Source: Silvanigrellales bacterium (GTDB taxonomy: Bacteria > Bdellovibrionota_B > Oligoflexia > Silvanigrellales > Silvanigrellaceae). From it: a DNA stretch of 64,000 bases. The notes beneath the pieces were generated by a model. The model ran no database searches. It was not told the DNA's origin and saw only the letters and a list, made by a program, of their open reading frames with translations. Where the stretch lies: the NCBI GenBank assembly GCA_020247005.1, contig JADCJN010000029.1, forward strand, positions 1-64,000, in the 5' to 3' direction. Position numbers and translations under genes: made by a program. Below are positions 43,815 to 51,110 of this stretch, one piece after another; the first letter of the stretch is position 1, and the number at the start of each line of letters is the position of its first letter.

Positions 43815-44783
43815 TCAGTCAGCGTCTTTGCAGTCCTTGAGCAAACGACAGGTGTTTTCGAAAACAATGCGGCGGCTGACTTGGGCAGCGTTGAAACCAA
43901 TTTTATCTGGATTGCCGAGCGTCCGCGCCACAGAGTGAGCAAGGAGCTCGCCCACAAGAGCCTCGCTGACAGTGCGGGCCATTTCTTTCGACAGAGCTTC
44001 AGCAAGTTCTTTACGCGAATAACTGTCTTTTTCGGGGGATTTCTTCGCAAGACGCACCACCGAACTCATCCACGGGTAGAGCTTGGGGGGTGCGAAACTC
44101 ACCAAGCCGTTTTTTCCCGCCTGCAAGCAAAAAACAGCAAATTCCTCTAAAAGTTGAGCTCGCGGCTTTTGAATGGAGCTCCCATATTTTTTGTCTTCAA
44201 CCACTTTCACCAGGCCAGACTGGTTCAAACAAAGGAAGATTTTTTCAAGGTATTCAGCCCGGCGCAACAAAACGAGCTCACACCGAGGCACAAAACCTTT
44301 CAAAGGGAAGAGTTCGACGCCTTCTTCGTTTATTGTGCCGAGCTTTACAAGGGATGCCAAAAACACAGCCATTTGCGAAGCGTGCTGAAAAGGCGTGCCC
44401 ACGCGGGCAACGAGTTTTTTTTCCTGGAGTTTCGCTTCGACGAGTTTTTCGTCCACGAATTTAAGACGTGCAATGGCATCTTTCAGAACAGCCTGTGCCC
44501 ACACAGGGACATCCTTGAGGCCCGTGTCGAGGCTGTCGACGTTGATACTCAACAGAGTCACCTGCGTGAGCGCACGCGCACTTGCCGAGCGGGAGTCTCG
44601 CGAAAAAATGGTGACCGTTCCAAGAATGTCGCCTGGCTGGCTGAATCCAAGAGACACCTGCAAACCGTCTCGCTCTCTGAAGATTTCAATTTTTCCCTCT
44701 TTCACGAAGTAAATTCCGCCACTTGGGTCGCCTTCGCGAAAGATCATTTGACCCGGTCCGTAGATCTCCGTTTCTCCTTTCAT
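43815..44783 (-). CDS. Cyclic nucleotide-binding domain protein
   Basis: 322 residues. Residues 8-115 are a cNMP-binding fold (IYGPGQMIFREGDPSGG, YFVKEGKIEIFRE, QPGDILGTVTIF, SRSASARALT). The phosphate-binding cassette lacks the usual GE pair (GTVTIF) but keeps the closing Arg-Ser-Ala. Residues 110-135 are a charged helix; the rest contains a second helical region that may be a winged helix (LASLVKLGTINEEGVELFPL). It is coupled to cheV: its ATG at 44783 overlaps the cheV stop (ATGA). Likely a cytoplasmic sensor acting with chemotaxis signalling. Confidence 0.85.
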   Translation of the reverse strand: MKGETEIYGPGQMIFREGDPSGGIYFVKEGKIEIFRERDGLQVSLGFSQPGDILGTVTIFSRDSRSASARALTQVTLLSINVDSLDTGLKDVPVWAQAVLKDAIARLKFVDEKLVEAKLQEKKLVARVGTPFQHASQMAVFLASLVKLGTINEEGVELFPLKGFVPRCELVLLRRAEYLEKIFLCLNQSGLVKVVEDKKYGSSIQKPRAQLLEEFAVFCLQAGKNGLVSFAPPKLYPWMSSVVRLAKKSPEKDSYSRKELAEALSKEMARTVSEALVGELLAHSVARTLGNPDKIGFNAAQVSRRIVFENTCRLLKDCKDAD

Positions 44784-45841
44784 GATGCCGCTCCAATAGG
44801 AAGCGCGAGGCCCGGAAGGGCCTGGCGGAGGGCCTCGAGGATTTCTTTTTTATTGAATTTCGAAACGTAGGCATCTGCGCCGGCTTTCACGGCCCGGTCG
44901 CGGTTTGCTTCGCCAGTAAGGCTTGAGTGAAGAATGATGGGCATCCCCTTGAGCGCAGCATGTTCCCTCATGCGTTTCACGAGCGAATAGCCATCGAGTC
45001 GGGGCATTTCCACGTCACTTATCATAATGGTCGAAGGGGGCAGGCTCGTTGTCGAAACGTAACTCCACGCCTGTTCGCCATTTGTGAACTCGCTGACTTC
45101 AACGTCGAGTTGACGAAGAAAGTCGATGAGCGCCCTGCGCGCCGTGGAAGAATCGTCGACAACAAGAACCAAAGGACGAGGCGCTGCCCCAGGGCCGCGA
45201 ACCGGAACAAACCCTCCCGCGCCGCCTTGACCGTAACCCGGGTGAGCGTTCACCCCCGAGGGATACGAATGCCCACCGGCAGCCGGTGAAACCACCTGTT
45301 TTCCGGCGCGGCGCGACTCAACGTCGAGAAGAAGGCGCTCGAAGTCGAGAATGAAAATGAACTCTTGGTTTTCCACAAGCATCATGCCTGTGATGAATGA
45401 GAACGCCTCTGAAGACGGGGGCAACACCTTGTCCCAGCTCACCCGGCGGATGCGGCGCGCGCTGCTGACAACAAATCCTGCCACACGGCGTGAGAATTCC
45501 GTCACAATAACCTGAGCACCGGGTCCAACGGGTTCGTCGGAAAGTCCCAAGGCAGCCGCGAGATGAATGGCGGGAATAGGCACGCCACGCAGATTGAACA
45601 CGCCCAGCACTTCGGGCGTGTTCGTGAGGCAGGGGGTGATGTCGGGCAACCGGATCACTTCCCGGACTTTAGCCACGTTGACTGCGAAAACAGTGGCTTT
45701 GCCCGCGGCATCTCGCTTCCCTTCGGCCCCGTCGTCAGCCAGCAGGGCGCGCGGTTTCACGAGCGGCTTTGCCGTCACGGTAAACTCAATGAGTTCGAAG
45801 AGGTTGCTGCCCACTTCAAGAAGTGGCTTGCCGATGCTCAT
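44780..45841 (-). CDS. cheV: CheV-type chemotaxis coupling protein (CheW-REC)
   Basis: 353 residues from MSIGKPLLEVG at 45841 (GAGGA upstream). Residues 10-170 are a CheW domain (VAKVREVIRLPDITP, GVFNLRGVPIPAIHLA, VTGMMLVENQEFIFILDFERLL-like block near 160). A Gly/Pro-rich linker follows (YPSGVNAHPGYGQGGAGG), then a receiver domain with VVDDSSTARRAL, acceptor Asp in MISDVEMPRLDG, HSSLTGE and Lys in VSKFNKKE. CheV links receptors to CheA and may buffer adaptation. No cheA is in the window. It is translationally coupled to the cNMP-binding protein. Confidence 0.92.
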   Translation of the reverse strand: MSIGKPLLEVGSNLFELIEFTVTAKPLVKPRALLADDGAEGKRDAAGKATVFAVNVAKVREVIRLPDITPCLTNTPEVLGVFNLRGVPIPAIHLAAALGLSDEPVGPGAQVIVTEFSRRVAGFVVSSARRIRRVSWDKVLPPSSEAFSFITGMMLVENQEFIFILDFERLLLDVESRRAGKQVVSPAAGGHSYPSGVNAHPGYGQGGAGGFVPVRGPGAAPRPLVLVVDDSSTARRALIDFLRQLDVEVSEFTNGEQAWSYVSTTSLPPSTIMISDVEMPRLDGYSLVKRMREHAALKGMPIILHSSLTGEANRDRAVKAGADAYVSKFNKKEILEALRQALPGLALPIGAAS

Positions 45842-46034
45842 GGGGTCCTCGCTTTTCGCACCATCTGACCCCTGTCTATCGGTAGACACCAAACCAACGT
45901 TGAGCCACCCTGCGGGCGGTTCGGGGCAGAGAATGTTCGTTCCTTGCCACTTGAGTGCAAAGATTGCCTTCAGCTACACTCTTCACTGTCTCACTGCGTC
46001 CTGGCCGTCGCCTCATCCAACAGAGGTCCCACTC

Positions 46035-46325
46035 GTGAACGTGTTCCTCGCCATGGTCCTCGACATCCTCATCTACGTGATTCGCATTTACACCTTTGTT
46101 CTTTTGGCTTCAGCCATTCTTCGGCTCGTTCGCGCCGATGAAACCAATGGCATTGTGAGGGTGGTGCATGCCCTCGCGGACCCTCCGGCTCGGGCCATCA
46201 CCCGTAAATTCCCAAAGCTTGTGGTGCGGAGCGGGCACCAAATCATCGACCTCGGGCCCATTTTGCTTCTGGTCGGCTTGGGCTGTGTGATTATTGCCTT
46301 GGGTCACCTCAAGAACGCCCTTTAG
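46035..46325 (+). CDS. YggT family membrane protein
   Basis: 96 residues from the GTG at 46035 (AGAGG eight bases upstream); ATG at 46053 is an alternative. Two hydrophobic segments (LIYVIRIYTFVLLASAIL and LGPILLLVGLGCVIIALG) flank a loop with the typical PPARAITRKFPK block (a variant of the family P-x-R-x-hP pattern). YggT proteins are small inner-membrane proteins of uncertain role, often near cell-wall or division genes. It precedes the coupled ABC/actin-homologue operon by 22 bp. Confidence 0.85.
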   Translation: MNVFLAMVLDILIYVIRIYTFVLLASAILRLVRADETNGIVRVVHALADPPARAITRKFPKLVVRSGHQIIDLGPILLLVGLGCVIIALGHLKNAL

Positions 46326-46347
46326 TTTCTTCAAGGGAGGTCTGGAC

Positions 46348-47112
46348 GTGAGCACACCTCCTCGAAGGTGGTCCTTCGGAGTGTTTTTGAGTCTGGTGGT
46401 GTGCGGCGGCATTTCTTGGGGGCTCCTTCCTGCCACTGCCAACGAAACAAAAGTCGTGGCATCGCACAGCGAACCCCTCTTTTTGAGACGAAACGTGTTC
46501 TTTGGACACCGGGAGCTGTCCGACATTCTCGAAGGGCTCAGCATTCTTTCACATGCCGTTGACGCCTTTCAAAATGCTCCGGCGCTCCGGCGGAACCCGG
46601 AACATGCGGTGCGCAAGCGGCTACAGGAAGCACTCACCGCCCTCCCCGCACTCGCCAAGCGGCGCATTGGAATGAGCGAAGCGTACACCCTTCCCGCCAT
46701 GTACTTTCTTTTCGAAGAAGACGCACCTGAAATGGCTTACACGCTGATACGCCATGGGCTTTCAGACACCCGCACCAACAATCAAGTGCCCCTTCTTGCG
46801 GGTTTCGTTGCGCACGTCTTCGCGCGCGATCTGGACGCAGCCGCCGAACACTATGCCGCACTCGCCGCGAGGCCAGACGTTCCCGAGTGGGTCGGAGACC
46901 TCGCCAGGCGCCTCAAGAGCTATGATGACCCCTTTGTCACCGACGAAAAAGTTCGCAACACCCTCTGTAAAGTCATGGCTCGCTCCTTTCCACGGGCTCT
47001 CCCTTTCCTCGAAAAGAACCGCCCAGAATGCCGTGAGGCCATCGCCAGTCTAGGTTCGGAAGCCTCAGACAACGCAACCTCACCGACCGCCGGAGGCGAC
47101 ACGACGCCATGA
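46348..47112 (+). CDS. Membrane-anchored hypothetical protein, first of the ABC/actin-homologue operon
   Basis: 254 residues from the GTG at 46348, set by GGGAGG seven bases upstream. One N-terminal membrane segment or signal (WSFGVFLSLVVCGGISWGLLP). The remainder is helical and TPR-like (YTLPAMYFLFEEDAPEMAYTLIRHGL; NQVPLLAGFVAHVFARDLDAAAEHYAALAARPDVPEW), so an anchored periplasmic scaffold is likely. No family recognised. Its stop overlaps the start of the ABC ATPase (ATGA), so it belongs to the same coupled unit. Confidence 0.8.
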   Translation: MSTPPRRWSFGVFLSLVVCGGISWGLLPATANETKVVASHSEPLFLRRNVFFGHRELSDILEGLSILSHAVDAFQNAPALRRNPEHAVRKRLQEALTALPALAKRRIGMSEAYTLPAMYFLFEEDAPEMAYTLIRHGLSDTRTNNQVPLLAGFVAHVFARDLDAAAEHYAALAARPDVPEWVGDLARRLKSYDDPFVTDEKVRNTLCKVMARSFPRALPFLEKNRPECREAIASLGSEASDNATSPTAGGDTTP

Positions 47113-47834
47113 AAAAGCAGAAAAATGCTTTGGGCGAAGCAGAGCAAGTTCCCATCCTCTTCGCCCAAGAGCTCGAAAAAATCGTCGAAAACAAGAACGT
47201 TTTCGAGGAACGTTCACGACGCACACTATGGAAAGTGGACTCGCTGCGCGTCGAGACTCCCGAATTCATCTGCATCGCAGGCCGCAATGGCAGCGGAAAA
47301 TCGACCCTTCTTCGGTGCCTCCTTGGACTTCAAGCTCCCACACGGGGGCGCATCGCTTGGTATGGGCACAGCGCGCTTTCGCACGACGTCCTAGGTTACC
47401 TTCCTGAGTTTCCCATCCTTCCGCCGGCTCTGCGTGTAGGCACTTTTTTAAGGCTCCTGTTGGGTCGCGATGTGGACGAAATGCTTTCGGAACGTAACGG
47501 CCTCCTGGCACGTTTCACTCGCCTCTCTGTGAAGGAATTCCTCCACGTCCCCGCGAATCGACTCTCGAAAGGTCAACAACAGCGTGTGCTCCTGTGGTCG
47601 GCCTTAGCCCGCGCGCCAAAAGGCCTCGTGCTCGACGAACCCTTTTCAGGCCTCGACCCCTGGGCACGCGTTGAACTGGCGGAGCTTCTGGTTGCCTTGA
47701 AAGAAGAGCATGGCCTTTTTATCCTCATGTCGACTCACGAGCTGCCACGCGCACTGAGAGCATCGTGCGCGCGCACTTGGCTCATTGAGAGCGGAACGCT
47801 TCTGGAGCGTTCTGGCTGCGCCTTGCCGGAATAA
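47109..47834 (+). CDS. ABC transporter ATPase (ABC-2 type)
   Basis: 241 residues. Walker A GRNGSGKST, signature LSKGQQQRV, Walker B GLVLDEPFSGLD and H-loop STHE are all present. The N-terminal 45 residues are longer and more charged than in standard ATPases. It is coupled to the membrane protein upstream, and the permease gene follows after 24 bp. It drives the adjoining ABC-2 permease; substrate unknown. Confidence 0.92.
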   Translation: MKKQKNALGEAEQVPILFAQELEKIVENKNVFEERSRRTLWKVDSLRVETPEFICIAGRNGSGKSTLLRCLLGLQAPTRGRIAWYGHSALSHDVLGYLPEFPILPPALRVGTFLRLLLGRDVDEMLSERNGLLARFTRLSVKEFLHVPANRLSKGQQQRVLLWSALARAPKGLVLDEPFSGLDPWARVELAELLVALKEEHGLFILMSTHELPRALRASCARTWLIESGTLLERSGCALPE

Positions 47835-47858
47835 CCCCGCCCTTCGAGGTTGCTTGCT

Positions 47859-48689
47859 ATGTCTCGTTTTGAGCTCCGTTGTCCACTCTCGCTTCGACTT
47901 TGTGTCCTGACTTGGCTCGAAAATCTGCGAGGACAAGTGGTCTGGATAGCCTGCGGGGTGGGTGTTCTTATTCTCTGCGCAGTGGCCGTTCTTTCTGGTG
48001 CCGCACTTTCACATCAAGAAAGACTTCTTGATGTGTCAACCTACTTCTTTATCGATGCCACTCTTTTTCTCACTGCTTTATTCATGGGATCTCAAGTCTT
48101 TCCTCGCGATTTTTCAAACCGTGGACTTGCCGAAATACTTGTTCCTGGGGGGTTTCCAAAGTCACTTTTGTTTCTTTCACGCATGGCAGGACATGCAACA
48201 CTTCTTGTGGCTCTTGGGTTGGTCTTGTTCTTGTTCCGACATGCCGCGTTTGCGCTGGCCGACAGCTCTGTTGCAGCAAGCATTGCCGTTACCCCACTCA
48301 TGTTGATCCTGAGTGCCTTGAAACTCACCCTCACTCTTTGCGTATCGGCCTTTTTTGGCATTCATACTCGCCCTGTGGTGGCCATGCTGGGAACCCTCGC
48401 TTTGTTCCTTTTCGGTCATTTCTCGAGCGGTGTTTCGGGGCTTCGCGGGCTCGCCGACGATCCGGAAAGGCTCGTGTCTGGCGAACTCGCCTTTCTGTTC
48501 CAATTTTTTCGCATTTGGAATCCGAACTTTCTCGTGCTCGAAAGTTTTCAAGGCGTGTGGGAATCGCCTCCTGGCTCGGAACTCGCCCTGCGCGTTGCAT
48601 GGGGAGCGAGCGCCATCGCCTTTTTTGCTCTCGTGGGTGCTGTTTCCGTGCAGATGAAAGACGTTTCGAATCTGCAGGCGAATTCATGA
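47859..48689 (+). CDS. ABC-2 type transporter permease
   Basis: 276 residues from ATG 47859 (GAGG upstream); TTG at 47850 is an alternative. Six hydrophobic segments, the first being VVWIACGVGVLILCAVAVLSG; the layout of a short cytoplasmic start, the extended FPRDFSNRGLAEILVPGGF segment and a C-terminal helix (AWGASAIAFFALVGAVSV) fits single-subunit ABC-2 permeases such as those exporting lipids, glycans or small proteins. The MreB-like gene start overlaps its stop (ATGA). Confidence 0.85.
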   Translation: MSRFELRCPLSLRLCVLTWLENLRGQVVWIACGVGVLILCAVAVLSGAALSHQERLLDVSTYFFIDATLFLTALFMGSQVFPRDFSNRGLAEILVPGGFPKSLLFLSRMAGHATLLVALGLVLFLFRHAAFALADSSVAASIAVTPLMLILSALKLTLTLCVSAFFGIHTRPVVAMLGTLALFLFGHFSSGVSGLRGLADDPERLVSGELAFLFQFFRIWNPNFLVLESFQGVWESPPGSELALRVAWGASAIAFFALVGAVSVQMKDVSNLQANS

Positions 48690-49858
48690 AGGGCGACCAC
48701 GGACTGGGCCTTTCCCTCGACCTAGGGACAACCAATGTGCTGGTGCACTGCAAACGCCGAGGCCTTGTTGTGGACGACAGCACCGCTCTCGCCATGCGAG
48801 ACGCGGGCCGCCTGGGCCCGGCCACGGTCGTGGCAGCGGGTTGGGCCGCCGAAAAAACGGAAGGAAGAACCACACACAACGTCCATATCATCAGGCCCCT
48901 GGCGCGTGGCATGGTTGCCGACGCTCACGCCGCATCAACACTTCTCTCAATCTTGGCAACCCTGGCGGCCAAGTCGCCTGCCCAGCAAATTTCTGCCGAG
49001 GCAGAGTCGTTTTTGCAAAGGTGGAACCCCTTTCAATGGAGCGACGGCATTGTTGTGTCGGTTCCCTTTGGGGCAAGCTCACTTGAAGCACACGCTTTTG
49101 TGGAAGCCGCACGGGGCTTGAACAAAAACGCCATGGGTCTGTTTGGACCACGCACCGTGCGTCTTGTGTCTGAACCCATGGCTGCAGCTCTTGGTGAAGG
49201 ACTCGACGTCCATCAACCAGAAGGGGTCCTTGTGGTTGACGCGGGCAGCGGCATCACAGAGGCCGTCCTGCTCTCGCTGGGGGCTGTTGTCGCGGGCGCA
49301 TCGTTGCGACTGGGTGGCCGAGATTTCGACGCAGCCATCGTACGTTACCTTCGCGCACGGCACGGCCTTGTTGTTGCAAACGATGTTGCGGAGCGTTTGA
49401 AAAAGACAGTCTGCCGGGCGCGCAGAGGAGCGGACGCGAAGTCAGGCACCTTGGCTCAGGTGGAAGTCTGTGGACTTTCGGTGCGCGACAGGCGCCCCGT
49501 TCGGATTCTTGTGCCACAAGAAGAACTCTCAGCCTGCCTCGACGACCTTGTCGACGCCATTTCCCTTCTCGCGGTCCAAGTCTTGAGTCGTGCCTCTCCC
49601 GACCTGGTGAGCGACGTTGGCAAAAATGGACTCCTGGTGACAGGCGGGCTTTCCCTGCTTCCAGGCTTCGTGGAAGCGCTCGGCATGCGAGCAGGCGTCA
49701 CTGCAAGGCGCGCTCAGGCGCCATTGCGCAGCGTCATTCAGGGACATGCGCGCATCCTCGAATCAAGCGATCTTCAGACACTGTGTACCTTCAGCCCAAC
49801 AGAGTGGTGTCGGGAACGGCCACGCGAGAACCATGTGAGGGACACGGGGCGCTCATGA
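48686..49858 (+). CDS. MreB-like actin homologue
   Basis: 390 residues. It follows the actin/Hsp70 ATPase plan of MreB: phosphate-1 LSLDLGTTNVLV (near residue 9), connect-1 EPMAAALGEGL, phosphate-2 VVDAGSGITEAVLLSLG, SLRLGGRDFDAAIVRYLRARHGL and adenosine motif LVTGGLSLLPGFVEAL. Differences from cellular MreB: phosphate-2 DIGGGT is DAGSGI, a 25-residue insert (AKSPAQQISAEAESFLQRW) lies in subdomain IA, and the tail is longer. The start at 48686 overlaps the ABC permease stop, so it is a divergent paralogue tied to a transporter rather than the mreBCD cell-shape gene. Its stop overlaps the start of a 32-codon stub. Confidence 0.88.
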   Translation: MKGDHGLGLSLDLGTTNVLVHCKRRGLVVDDSTALAMRDAGRLGPATVVAAGWAAEKTEGRTTHNVHIIRPLARGMVADAHAASTLLSILATLAAKSPAQQISAEAESFLQRWNPFQWSDGIVVSVPFGASSLEAHAFVEAARGLNKNAMGLFGPRTVRLVSEPMAAALGEGLDVHQPEGVLVVDAGSGITEAVLLSLGAVVAGASLRLGGRDFDAAIVRYLRARHGLVVANDVAERLKKTVCRARRGADAKSGTLAQVEVCGLSVRDRRPVRILVPQEELSACLDDLVDAISLLAVQVLSRASPDLVSDVGKNGLLVTGGLSLLPGFVEALGMRAGVTARRAQAPLRSVIQGHARILESSDLQTLCTFSPTEWCRERPRENHVRDTGRS

Positions 49859-49953
49859 CCCAGGAGCACCCTGGCTTAAAATGCGCTCGCCCGTCATCGA
49901 CTCCAGAGGAAGCGGGGCTGGGATTTTCCCTGGACCTCGGGTCAACCAGCTGA
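49855..49953 (+). pseudogene. 32-codon stub resembling the N-terminus of a second actin-like protein
   Basis: The ATG at 49855 overlaps the MreB-like stop (ATGA), exactly as the other genes of the operon do. The reading frame runs through MTQEHPGLKCARPSSTPEEA (residues 1-20) and ends GLGFSLDLGSTS before TGA. The last 12 residues closely match GLGLSLDLGTTN, the phosphate-1 segment of the upstream MreB-like protein. Coding then stops and an A+T-rich stretch with a divergent lipoprotein gene begins. Best read as the remnant of a tandem actin paralogue whose body was lost, perhaps by insertion or deletion at about 49953. A functional 32-residue peptide is less likely. Confidence 0.7.
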
Positions 49954-49988
49954 AAATACTCTATTTAATATTCGTCGCCTAGGCACTC

Positions 49989-51056
49989 TCACAGCAGGTC
50001 GAGCTCGAGGTCCTCATCCCCGTCGTAAACCTCAATTTTTTTGATCTCAGAAAAGTCGTTCTTGCCATCCATATACATGTTCGCAGGCGAGGCGCCCCCT
50101 CGTCTAAGCTTCGAAAAAAAGCCATCGGACTTTTTCTCCCCGACGAGTTCATTCAACCTGTCACAACAATCAATGATTTCTGTATCGGCCCTCGTCTTTA
50201 GCCATCGTGGAAGACTCGAGTCACGCCCATTGACTTCCCACTCAATCGCGTCCCACTTCTCTTCCTCTGACTTTTTCTCACGTTCAAGAATGTGATCCGT
50301 GAGAGCTCTAATTTGAGTTTCTTTATCCATGTATCTATAACTATCGATAAACATCCTCGCCCTCTCGTGACCAGACTCAACCGCTTTATCTTCTGAGGTA
50401 AGACTCATCTCATTCCGCCTAACATGAATTATGGAGGTAGAGTCGGTGAGGAGAGCCAGATTCTCTTGCGCAAGAAAGGGCCGGCCCCTGACGCACGCAT
50501 GTTCACCGACCAAAGCATGCAACATGGAACGGGTTTTCTTTGTGTTGCGCCCCACAAGAAGTACGGCACTCTTTTCGCGTTTGGACGCCACGTGCACTCC
50601 AAAGAGGCCCACTTCCTCAAAAATTTCGCCACATGCCCTGATCTCTTGGTCCTCCAACAGGGAGTTTCGGATGGTAAATGACTGCGCCACAATGCGATTC
50701 TGACTCAATTCACCTTGAACGCATGCGAATTTTTCGGAGTTCCATGATTCTACCTTCAAGGAAGGAGGCAGACCTGTTCGAAAAGTGACTTCCACATACC
50801 GATCTCTCCAGTTTCGAGAAGCACCAAAGGCCTCAGAGATTCTCGTTTCTGTTTTCCAATCCGTTCTTAAGAAAAGCAACGGAACTTCCTTGGCATTTTC
50901 ACGCGTGGAAAAGGGAGATCCACAGATCTCAAATGGCCCGAAAGTTGAAAAAGATCGAGAGACACCATCATTCATACTTCTGGATTTGCAAGACTCAATA
51001 ATCGGGAGCAAAACCATGCCAAATAAACAGACCCATTTTCTTCCCGAAAAAAGCAT
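49989..51056 (-). CDS. Putative lipoprotein of unknown function, low G+C
   Basis: 355 residues from ATG 51056 (GGAG seven bases upstream); a TTG four codons earlier overlaps the ribosome site. Lipobox IIESC. The middle and C-terminal parts are charged and helical (LTDHILEREKKSEEEKWDAIEW; ends YDGDEDLELDLL). No family recognised. G+C is visibly lower than in both neighbours, and the gene lies directly behind the truncated actin stub, pointing to acquisition or to an orphan gene in a rearranged spot. It points the opposite way from the ABC/actin operon. Confidence 0.75.
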   Translation of the reverse strand: MLFSGRKWVCLFGMVLLPIIESCKSRSMNDGVSRSFSTFGPFEICGSPFSTRENAKEVPLLFLRTDWKTETRISEAFGASRNWRDRYVEVTFRTGLPPSLKVESWNSEKFACVQGELSQNRIVAQSFTIRNSLLEDQEIRACGEIFEEVGLFGVHVASKREKSAVLLVGRNTKKTRSMLHALVGEHACVRGRPFLAQENLALLTDSTSIIHVRRNEMSLTSEDKAVESGHERARMFIDSYRYMDKETQIRALTDHILEREKKSEEEKWDAIEWEVNGRDSSLPRWLKTRADTEIIDCCDRLNELVGEKKSDGFFSKLRRGGASPANMYMDGKNDFSEIKKIEVYDGDEDLELDLL

Positions 51057-51110
51057 GAAAGACTCCAATTTCTCAAACTAGTATGGCCTCAATTTGTACC
51101 ATGTGTTAGC

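Noticed and set aside
48338-48685. Upstream extension of the MreB-like frame
   Set aside because: Lies inside the ABC-2 permease gene; the ATGA-overlapping start at 48686 begins exactly at the actin fold.
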